Shown: positions 1 through 9,240 of the stretch, in pieces
Numbering within the stretch: the stretch's first letter is position 1
How the letters are laid out: each line of letters begins with the position of its first letter
DNA from: Cylindrobasidium torrendii FP15055 ss-10
Lineage: Eukaryota > Basidiomycota > Agaricomycetes > Agaricales > Physalacriaceae
DNA: 39,294 bases
Reading direction: 5' to 3'
NCBI GenBank assembly: GCA_000934385.1
Contig: KN880656.1
Span: forward strand, 1 to 39,294
Translations under genes and position numbers: made by a program
Notes under the pieces: generated by a model
Databases searched by the model: none
The model's input: only the letters and a program-made list of their open reading frames with translations
Told to the model about the DNA's origin: nothing

Positions 1-313
1 ATCCACATCTGTTGAGTGGACCCGTCGAACGATTGCGCGCGGAGCCTGACATGGTGGAGGCAAGAAAGAGTACTCTCGGCGGGTACTCCGAGTTTAGATC
101 ATGACGTGACCGGTATTTCGCAAAGTGTTGTCACATTGAGCTGTTTGCGTTCGCTAAAGTAGGCTAAAGTATGGAGTTACTGATTTGTACGTATATCTAT
201 ACATCTGTCTGGTGACTTCCAAATAACCCTTTCGCCAGCTACCGTAATTCACAGATTCTTACGAAAAATTGGGCGCCCAACCGATGTTTGCGGCCAGCTA
301 CCGATTGTCACAG
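1..313. other. Upstream region of the F-box-like gene, start unresolved
   Basis: No F-box exon is recognisable here. One frame stays open from about 183 into the next exon but has no ATG. A short motif ending in a possible 3' splice site (GCCAGCTACCG...CACAG) occurs twice, at 234-254 and 293-313. The first exon is therefore either outside the window, very short, or lost. Confidence 0.4.
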
Positions 314-1804
314 AGGGACTTTCCGCTGGGAATGAGGATCCAGGAACGAAGGAGGTTTATACGTTCTGGGACAACAGCCATTTCACCAGCTTCCTCCATC
401 TCTCTCGAAATTATCCATTGGATATAATGGTGGACGCGCGCGACCCCGAATGGGAATTGGAAGAGCCCGAGTACGTTGCCACTCCCCGCCTCTGTGGTTG
501 TCATTAACACGAACGGCAGGCTTGATCCCTCCAGCTTATACCGGCCAGTATTCGCTGAACATATGATGCGTTCAGTCATGAAGTGCATTGTCCCGCACAG
601 ATCGAGATGGCGGTCATTAACAATCTTGACCGACTGCTGGGGCCCGTTGCAAGCAGCGCTGGAGACTGTCACCCCACTTCGCGCCCCTCGGCTCGAAACC
701 CTGACCGTGATGCGCTGCAACGATTATATCAGCTACATGGACCGCTTCGAGCCATTCGGCATGCTACGACTTCTCGAACTACACCCAGAGACAGCCGCGT
801 CACTTCGTCATGTCACTATGCGCGGAGTACCCGCGAAATGGTCAACATTCATTCTTCCGCAAGTAGAGACTCTGGAGATCAGCTCCTTGGCTCCCAAGTC
901 TCTGCCCACCGTCGGAGAAGCCCGCACTATCCTTGCGAGCTGTGCATCCAAGTTACGGTCGCTCGCCATCCCCAATAGCCTTGAAACGGATAAACCAGCG
1001 CAAACTGTCCATCTTCCCGCGCTTCGCAACTTCATCCTTTACGTGCGGGTTAGCAGTGATCCGGGTTTGTTGCAGTCTGGTGTCTTGCACGCCCCAAATA
1101 TCTTGGACTTGACCATCGACGTCGGCCACAATCCGGTCTCTGCCACCGCTACCGACGCATGGCCTGTCATCGCTTCCCTCGCCAACCTCAAACTCAAACT
1201 CGATCAATTGAGGCTCAAAGCCGTCGACTGCGACATGCGAATGCACAAGTTCATTGTCGACTGTGCCGTCAAGCGTTTAGTCATTGCAGAATCGCGCGAG
1301 CACCCTTACCTTTCCAAACCGGGCCTCCCCATCGAGGGCCTCTTGATTGAACGGTGCGAGAAGATGGATGGCGAAGATCTCTCCAGAATTTGCGAGGCGC
1401 AAGGACAGAAGCTCAGGCATGTCGAGATCTATGAGTGCGAGGACAACGACTTGCACTCTGTACCGTGTAATGTCATAGTACATCCACTCTGGTACGACTC
1501 GGACGAGGAATCGGACTCGGAATCGAGCACAGACCCGGGATCGTCGGCTTTGAGTACGGATGGAGAGGCAGAGGCAGCTGCGTTCAGTCCTGGCGGGACG
1601 TTCGACGATCCAGCATTCGACTCGATGTACAAAGCACACGAGATGAACTGCTTACAGCCAAACCAGTCGACTGCCGCCTTCAGTGCTTCGGAATTTCAGG
1701 ATTCGGCGTATGACCCTGTATGCATGATGGAAAGGGTAAATTGGCTGCACTCCGATGCACCAGGGAGCCACTCAACTGAGCATGTCCCGTATGCTTTAAC
1801 CTAG
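314..1804 (+). CDS. F-box/LRR-like protein, 5' end incomplete
   Basis: Exons 314-470 and 520-1804, joined across a 49-bp intron that starts GTACGT, has a CATTAAC branch site and ends GGCAG. The join restores one frame (...ELEEPE/LDPSSLYRP...). About 480 residues are visible. The pattern SRNYPLDI, then WRSLTI, then RLETLTV, then alternating hydrophobic strands is that of the large Agaricomycete F-box/leucine-rich-repeat family, which recruits targets to SCF ubiquitin ligases. The F-box itself is not visible, so function rests on the repeat-like body. The last 110 residues are a low-complexity acidic tail starting with a DSDEESDSESS run. No in-frame ATG lies upstream of the first exon given, so the true start is unresolved and the gene could be a truncated family member. 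Confidence 0.6.
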
Positions 1805-2352
1805 TGCTAAAAGAGAGGAAAACGGCATCAGGAGAAGCACCGGAATCGACCTTGGTGTGTCGGAGACGTACGATATGCAATAGTAGCCAGTCCGAATGCA
1901 TGCTTATTCAAACTCATCGTTGCTTAGCTCTACCTTGTCTTTATTGCAGTATTCGTTGCTCTACTTTGTCTTCGTCACTTCACAGTATCATTATGGCCCT
2001 CGGAGTCGCTGTGCAATGATGACCTGCTTTCAAACTCTATCGGCACACCAGTTCTGATAATCAACAGAAATGAAGGATAGGGTTAGGGTCTACTGGCGCC
2101 ACACTTGTTGCATTCTCTGCGCTAAAGAAAGTATGTACATACAGACACAAAGAAAATAGCAGAGAAACATGGAGCTAGTACGTCTGCATGGTGTGAAATC
2201 CCTTCCTCCTGCGCACGAAGACAGATTCGGCTGATGCATCGTGTGGTCGGAGAAAAGAGGACAATAAGTAAGAAAGAGAGAAAGCAGATACGAGAGCGGC
2301 AAGATATATAGAGCTGAATCAAAGACGCGGTAGTATCGTTACAGGCGGTATC
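1805..2352. other. Convergent 3' intergenic region
   Basis: Lies between the stop codons of the F-box-like gene (+) and the histone-H1-like gene (-). It holds a single AGGGTTAGGG at 2079-2088 and no open frame with recognisable content. It presumably carries both 3' UTRs. Confidence 0.5.
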
Positions 2353-3149
2353 CTATCGCCCACCATCCGCGGCCATTCTCTGGTTTACGCCTACATAAGG
2401 GTCAGCACTGAAAGAGAACAAGAGGACTGGATGCACCTCCTCGGACACCTCCTTCTCGGCCTTGTCTTCAACGGGGGCCGCAACTTCGTCTTCTTCAGCG
2501 GGTTCCGGCTCTTCAGCGATTGTCTCCTCGGCGGGGGCCGCAGCAGCGGCAGGGGCGGTCTCACCAACCTAGACACAGTATTGGCATTGATGTTCTCTGA
2601 GTGCCGTAGCTCAGACGCACCTTGGATGACGGCTTCTTGGACCCAGCGCGCGATGCAGGTTTCTTGGAGGCGGCACGAGAGGCAGGCTTTGCTGACGCAG
2701 CCCGAGACGCTGGCTTAGCAGAAGCACGAGACGCTGGCTTGGCCGAAGCAGCGCGGGATGCAGGCTTCGATGCTGGTGCTGCCTTGGACGCTGGCTTAGC
2801 CTTGCTGGCGGGCTTTGCCTTGGAAGCAGGCTTCGCTTTGCTGGCGGGTTTGGCCTGCAAGAGGGGTGCCCCCTTCATCAGCGAAAAAAGGACAACAACA
2901 GTGTGAGCAACAGGAAAAACGGACCTTCTTGGGCTCGGGGGCTTCGTCAGCGTCTTCAGCAGCCTTGCGCTTCTTGCTCTTAGGTTTCTCGGTTTCCGCC
3001 TCGCCGTTCTCAGCCTTATCGGCTTTTTTGGCGCGGGGTTTCGCGGGGGCCTTCTTGGGCTCTTCAACTGGCTTCGGCTGCTCCTTGATGCGCGAAGAAC
3101 GACGCGGGGCGATGTCGGAGTCCGGAGGAGGAGCTTTGCGAGGAGGCAT
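2353..3149 (-). CDS. Basic repeat-rich nuclear protein, histone-H1-like tail
   Basis: Three exons on the minus strand: 2925-3149, 2621-2854 and 2353-2568. Introns are 70 and 52 bp, both phase 0, giving 224 aa. Residues 1-75 are Lys/Pro/Glu-rich with an RRSSRI motif and KKRK-type nuclear signals. Residues 76-153 are about ten copies of a KPASKA/KPASRA unit, as in the Lys/Ala/Pro tails of linker histones. Residues 154-224 are Ala/Glu-rich and acidic. No globular H1 or HMG fold is visible. A role in DNA compaction or as a chromatin scaffold is inferred from composition only. A 29-bp GT...AG segment near the 3' end (GTGCAT...TTTCAG) could be a further tiny intron that would shorten the C-terminus. 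The start is the only ATG that opens the basic domain. Confidence 0.75.
2640..2854 (-). repeat. In-frame minisatellite coding KPASKA/KPASRA repeats
   Basis: Degenerate tandem repeat inside exon 2 of the histone-like gene. Each unit codes for A-K-P-A-S-K/R, with inserted single Ala or Ser residues. The repeat stays in frame throughout and is likely to vary in length between strains. Confidence 0.7.
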
Positions 3150-3645
3150 TGGGAGGATGGTTGTGGTTGGTGGTTAAGACGCGTATTTGCCAAACAACTT
3201 GTTTGGTCCGTTGGTCCAATCACACATCACGTGCGACGCGCTCGGTGCCTGATCCTACTTTGTTGACGATCGCGCTGTCTGGTTTGGTTGACCGCTGTAG
3301 TGGTGAGTGGCGGGTAGCCTCGAATAAATTTACGCAAAGAATGGTTGCATTTTATTGGGGTATAATCAAGGCGATAGTTGCTTTCAACGTAGAAACTGAA
3401 GAGACTCGGACTAACGACTTAACTGTTAACTGCAAGGCCAAGTCAGCACGGGAACTTTGCAATATTTTAGTGTACAACTCCGTTCAATAGCGATTGCAAT
3501 ATACCAACACACACACACAAAGCAATAGCTCGAGGGTTGGACCGAAGTGTTATAGCGTTATATATCCGATGAGTACTACATTCGTAAACATACGTACAGT
3601 TACAATCTAAAGTCGTCTAATAGTAAGAAAAGCATGCCAGATGCC
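3150..3645. other. Promoter of histone-like gene and 3' flank of reductase gene
   Basis: Gap between two minus-strand genes. It holds a CCAAT at 3216-3220, a CACGTG E-box at 3228-3233 about 80 bp upstream of the histone-like ATG, and a short (AC)n run at 3507-3519. No gene is seen. Confidence 0.45.
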
Positions 3646-6123
3646 TCAGGCATATCCGAATGATTCAACATGCAGGGATACGCTTGCACCACCTGATGCA
3701 ACATTCATTGGGTTGTATATAGGGTAGCTCAGAGCTCGGCGAGTGGCCTGCGCAACAGACGACGAGCCACAAACTACCACGAGTGTCAGCATAACCCTCG
3801 AATATGGCGAGATGCGCGATACTTACCGAATACACCCATCTTCCCACCGGCCGCTGCTGTTGTCGCCTCTTTGAGCAATACGTCGAGCTCCGGACGGCCA
3901 TTCAGGATCTGTACGCTCGACCAGCTGGCGAGCGAAGGAGTGCTTTCCTTCGACGACTTTCTCTCTAAATCCTCTGGTTCACCATTTGCCGAGGTGTTGT
4001 CCCATTCTTGCGCTGCCTTGGAAGTCCCAGTCACAAAGATACGAATTTCAATTTCGAGGTCGGTCGGCACATGGTGAAGTGCATTGTTTAACGCATCGGA
4101 AATCCAGTGCAAATGAGCTAGAGTAGCAGCCGTCAGTATCGCAACCATACATAACGGGAGGAGAAGCGACATCAAGTCGATACTCACCGTTATCCCGGAT
4201 GGCCCAGATGAACACGGCCTTGCGACATCTGCCAGAGCCTGCACGAGTGCGTCTAAAAGAGAAGAATCGTCAGCCCGAAGTATGGAAAATGAGTGCATAA
4301 ACGCACTCAATGGTGTCAAGAAGTAAAGGTAGCGTGTACGAGACGCCGGATCCACCTGGCGGTGGTCAGCACGAGCGCAAGTAAGGCATGTGTGTACCCA
4401 TACCAGAAACGAAGACCGCGGTGTCATACCCACTGGGAACTGGGGATGGCCCATATGGTCCGTCGATGAACACAGTCGCGTTTCCCTTTTTCACACCGAT
4501 CTTTGCCAAACGTTTGGTGAAGCCCTCGCGGACATTCACAAGAAAGACGAGTTCTTTGAGATACTGTTCTCCGTCTTCCCGGGACGTGTGGTCTCGCCCA
4601 GAGATGTCGACCGTTTCTGTCGAAGTGCCAATGCTTGCGGGGTCTTTCTCAGAAGAGTCTCCGGGCGAGTTGGGTGACGACAAGTCGTCCTTCGTACTCG
4701 AAGAAGAAGAATCGAAACTGGCGATGGTGAAGGGATGCGCCTCCCATGGCAGTCTCGACACACCCGGTAAGATTAGGTATGCGGTCTGACCGGGTGCCCA
4801 GTGAAAGTGATTGGGTCGTTTTATGGTGAGGCGAACGAAGTGCTCGGAGAGGAGTTCGACCCGCGCGTCGAATTTGGTTGCCTGCTTGTGGAACAAGAAG
4901 TAGAAGTGGTTGAAGACGAGGACCCGAAGAACGCGAATCAGCCGGTCCAATGCCCATATACCAAGACCGACAAGAACGTAGGGCTCGAACCTGTGCTATG
5001 TCAGTGAAAATGAGATGTGGAAGACAAAGGCTATTGGCTTACTCAAACCGTCGGGCGTGATAGTACGCCCCAACCAGGAAGATTCTAAATCCTCCAGTCA
5101 GATCCAGCGTCGCAGGAAAGAAGTTACACTTACAGGACCAGCGCGAAATGAGCGTAGAAGAAGAATTCGTAGGAATGCTGCCTGATTGGCCGAATGGACA
5201 GCAGAACGAGAAGAGTGAGCGCGATGAGACCCATGAAACCCGGCCAAATGTAGGCGACTTTGAGATGGTCCGCCTCGACGATATGCGGTAGCTACATGCA
5301 TCGATTAGCTTGACGCATGAGTGAGAGGGATAACGTACCTTGAGGCCGCCATGTACCCACAGCATGATAAAGCCCACTCTGGCGGTCATACGGTGAAGAT
5401 AATTGAGCTAAGTTGATGCTTAGCTTTATCCCGACGACGAAGAGGAAGCAAGCACACCTTATCGTAGCTCACTCCCGTTACGACTACAAATGGCATTTAG
5501 GTGAATCAAATTGCCTTGGATCAACGGAGACGACATACGTGATACAAGGTTGTTTTTCGTCCCGAGAGCAACAACGAGGGGAAACTGAGATGTGGCGATG
5601 GCACCTGCGCGACCCGAGACGTAAACGGAGGAGAATTTATTGCCCTTGACATCCGTAGCTTGGAAAGGCTGTTAGCGAGCTAGATCATGAATATGAAAGG
5701 CAGCATACTATTGACAAGCTCCCATGTAAACAGCGCTGCAATGTACGCGACAGTACAGAAGACCTCTGCCAGGTTGAGACTATACGACCCAATACCAATG
5801 GTGCTCCGGAAGGCGACGACGCGGTAGACGTTGACGATAGCAAGCGGGATCCTTGACAATCCTCCTGTGGTGGCAGCGTAGTCTGGTCGACGGCGGTACT
5901 GGTGCTTTCCGATGATATAAGACACAAGCTGGCAGAAACCGACGACGGAAATGAAGGAGGCGACGAGGAACCATATCTGGTGGGGATACGCATCAGCGTA
6001 GATGGCTCGGAGCCTCAGGTCTTCTGGGTTGTACATCGAGGGGGCTGAGGAGGCATTGTGCTGGCCAGTTGCCTGAGGCTGATGTGCAGATGCCATTGCG
6101 ACAACGGGGAAGGATCTCGACAT
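3646..6123 (-). CDS. Ferric reductase / NADPH oxidase-family transmembrane protein
   Basis: Eleven exons: 5709-6123, 5539-5658, 5458-5483, 5339-5407, 5134-5291, 5043-5084, 4404-4990, 4307-4355, 4188-4252, 3827-4117, 3646-3773. Total 1950 nt, 649 aa, all phases consistent. The family passes electrons from cytosolic NADPH through FAD and two haems across the plasma membrane to ferric chelates. Two haem-ligand pairs are visible, each His-x13-His: H192/H206 and H258/H272. The FAD motif HPFTIAS lies near 362-368, a DGPYG NADPH-site motif at 453-457, and VFVSGGSGVSYTLPLLLD begins the nucleotide domain. It ends with VCGSSSVAQATRRAL near the C-terminus. A Ser/Asp/Glu-rich insertion (about 370-418) follows the FAD motif. 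A second ATG nine codons downstream could be the start. Length and layout fit fungal FRE proteins. The physiological substrate cannot be told from sequence. Confidence 0.92.
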
Positions 6124-6399
6124 ACCTGCTCGAAGAGGACACGTTATTTATGCTCTTGGAAAAGCACGCATGCTTCCATCAAATTTTATTGCGTGATGCT
6201 TCGACAGAGCTATGAAAGCGCGGACAAGTTGAAGATAACAAGGACCCGCAACGATAGTCAGCGGATGTGTGCTCGGAATCAGGCTGGAGTATGCGGAAGC
6301 AGGAACTACTAGGTGCCATCGAGAGTGGCTGCGTCCCAATTCGTCCATGTAGAGGGAGCGCACGTGAAACAAGATACCACTTACCACCATGCTGTCCAT

Positions 6400-6600
6400 T
6401 TTTACCATTATTGTATCTCATCAGATAAACAGGCAGGAAGCAACGGATACATGCGTAACTGTGGGTTTTCCACGAGAGAAGGGCGTTCAATTCATTCCAG
6501 CGTGCACCCTCAAGGACTTTCCTTGCGTACTGAGCCACAAAATTCAAATTCTGTGTATACTGAGTAAGCCAGAGCACCGCGTCCGTTCTGTTATCGGTTG
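6400..6600 (-). pseudogene. Possible gene fragment, unknown family
   Basis: The minus-strand frame has coding-like codon use over about 45 residues and includes the stretch NLNFVAQYARKVLEGARW. It then runs into low-quality sequence and has no convincing partner exon. I do not recognise the family. It may be the remnant of a decayed gene or transposon, or chance. Confidence 0.2.
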
Positions 6601-7441
6601 CTATTCAATGCACTGGGACCGTGGCTGAAGGAGGAAAGTCCAGGGCTCCAGTACAACCACTTTCCCGTGGTGTTGAAAACATATACACCGAGAGTCACTG
6701 GGAGGGTTTATTAAAGGATGCGTGGTACAGGTGAGCCAGGAAAAACCCAAGTCATCCGAAAATCCCCCCGTAGCATCCGATGCTGGAATTTCCAGATGTT
6801 CACTGCCTATATCTAGATGGTTGTCAACATAGCATGTAGCTCGCCAATCACACATTGGAGTGCCCTACGGGGCGTGTATACGCGCCCGCCCACGAGAATG
6901 CGCCATATGGCGAAAGAGAAAAAGAAGACGCAGGCTGTGTAATGCCAGTATGCCACCTCTTGGCCCGCCGTCTATCCGCTCAAGGATAAATGTGTCCTGG
7001 CACGCCATCACAAGATAGTCGTTAGCCAGCGCTGCGTGGGCAGTGTGCATCCCTGAGATTGACCAGTGACCTCACTGCCCCGAGGTTCAGGCTTTTCAAG
7101 GCGACCTGAGGGACCGGCTCTTGGTATGGGCTCGTCAGGCAAGCAAAGATACTGAGAATTCCGTATCGGTGGACTGTGAAGCGTTCAGTCAGCCCTTAGT
7201 AACGTGGCTCGCCAATGTCGCTGTCAGTGTCCGATTTGGCATATGAGGCCTAAGGATGGAACGTACTCGAATCAGTACTTCTAGCGAGTGCGATCTAGCT
7301 GAGCTTAATTGTGTATTGACGAAATGTCGGCGGCATGCACAATGGGCTCTGCAGGGACTATGGCTGATTGAGAACAGAAATCGGCTTACGGCCCGACGCG
7401 ACAACTCACCAGTGATGGCAATCACATGACCTCAGCAAGCG

Positions 7442-7462
7442 CTTATAACTTTAAGTTATAAG
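7442..7462. repeat. Perfect AT-rich palindrome, 10-bp arms
   Basis: CTTATAACTT, one centre base, then AAGTTATAAG. It is isolated in the gene-poor interval with no adjacent gene, so no function is assigned. Confidence 0.6.
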
Positions 7463-8750
7463 GACTATAATTGACTGTAATATCATGATAGTTTTCCAAG
7501 ACTCCCAGTCAATGTCTCCTCCCCCGGCAAGTCTCAATGTCATAAAACATCCTCCATTTCTATGAGAATGCTGACGAAGATTCTCACCGACTCTGAGTGT
7601 CTGACGGTGTAAAATAGAACGTTAAGTCTGCCACCTTGTGCACTGTCGATTCGAAACAGATAGACAAACAGAAGGACTTACTGTGAGAATGGTCCGATGC
7701 GTCGGTGTGGGTACCTCCAACCTGTTCGAGCACGCAAACCACATGGAAAGTCCAAATCAGGAAACGCGCCACGCGTACTTCTTAAGGCGGAGGTAGGGAA
7801 ATAACAATCCTGTGCGCTCTTAAAAGTTGAAATCATTGATACAAAGCTCTTCGAAAACTGTCACTCATTGCCAATATAATCAATAAGGCCGACTACAGCA
7901 AAACTCACATGCCCTGCTATGTAGTTGCCCCAGGTGATATTCAATCAGATGCGCATGTACCATGATATTATAAGAGCTATATCATATGGATCATTCACTT
8001 GAATACCAACGCATTCGCCGGTCTAACTTAGACTCGACTGCAACGTCTAAGTGCATCGATGCCCTAGATAGCGCTTTCGCTAGTACTGATCCGTAAAGAC
8101 AGTCATCAGTGTAGCCCTCTTCAGGTTGCTATCAGCTATGTTCGACGGGCGTAGGATTGGAAATGTAGGGAATTATCGTGAACACTGTTACTATGTAAAG
8201 GGGTTTGAGTATCTCCAGCAGTGAGCACCACATGTATCCCACGCGGACTAATACCAAGTTGCGAATAGCGACATGATTCGGCAAACGAGACGAAGAATTG
8301 CGTCTGGTTTACACAGAGAGAACTGTAGCATCGTATATGGGGTGGTCATGCCGCTAATGCTGTGTCGCCTAATATAGTAATCCTGGTTGGAAAAGAAAGC
8401 AACCTCACAAATCCAACATAAATGCTCTTGCGGTTGACAAATTCCACTTCGGAGAGCTCGTCCAATAAGATCGAGAGCTTGAATCCTCATTCGGTAGGAA
8501 TGTCCAGCGCGCCCAACCGTAGGGTGGCGTCGACATCTGAGTACGATTGTCCGACTGTGAGCAATGTCGGTAGTCGGGGGTGTAGTAATTTGGTTTGCGG
8601 GGAACTTGCGGGGAAAATAGGAGAGAGCTCAGGGGCGGAACCAGGTATCCATGAAAAATTGAAATCGGAGGCTGAGGACCAAACAAGAGGGAACGAGTCG
8701 TCAGGCCTCAGGAGGAATGGACTTCTGATTCACGTAATAATAGGCCCAGA

Positions 8751-8832
8751 CTGTCGGGGGACTTGCTTGTCTGGGTTAGCCCGACAGAGGCTAGGGATTT
8801 TGCTTCCGCGAGCTATGTCGGGCACTGTCGGG
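8751..8832. promoter_or_regulatory. Cluster of TGTCGGG/CCCGACA motifs
   Basis: Four copies of TGTCGGG in 81 bp: 8752-8758 (+), 8780-8786 (-), 8816-8822 (+), 8826-8832 (+). The first two form a perfect 8-bp inverted repeat, CTGTCGGG/CCCGACAG. CGG half-sites in inverted or direct order are the usual targets of Zn2Cys6 proteins, and such a gene starts about 410 bp downstream, so autoregulation is possible (inference). Confidence 0.4.
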
Positions 8833-9240
8833 AGTCGAGCGGGTCATGGGGCGCGAACGCCAGGCAAAATTGTCTTGTGCGGTGACATTGGGCGTTGCAA
8901 GAATGGTCGGGGCTTGGAATAAAGCTTGGAATATCCCTTTTGACAAATAGCTGCAGCGTAAGTGGGCTTGCACTGTGCTTGTGTCGAGATTATTGTAGAG
9001 TAGGAACCGCGATCAGAGATGGCTGATCGGACCGTATAACCGAGTGCGCTCCCCTGCCCAAAATCGACTCGACTCGATACTCCCATTAAAGACTACTATC
9101 TTCGACTCTGCGCAGAATTGCTCCGAGCTTGCAGGCTTCCTACCGATCGATTGGTGTACGCCTGCGGGAACCCCTTTAGCCAGCAAACTTAAACTGGAAT
9201 TGGCAACCGTCGCCCGTGTCTCTCTTTCCCCGCACTCAGA

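Larger units (their letters stand above)
6124..9240. other. Gene-poor 3.1-kb interval
   Basis: No supported gene between the reductase and the transcription factor. Frames are short and broken, apart from the coding-like fragment at 6400-6600. It also holds a perfect palindrome (7442-7462) and the TGTCGGG motif cluster (8751-8832). The right end presumably holds the promoter of the Zn2Cys6 gene. Confidence 0.5.

Noticed and set aside
2079..2088. AGGGTTAGGG, telomere-like
   Set aside because: Fewer than two full TTAGGG units, far from any end, in a gene-dense region. Chance is enough.
3507..3519. (AC)n microsatellite
   Set aside because: Too short to be notable beyond a mention in the intergenic note.
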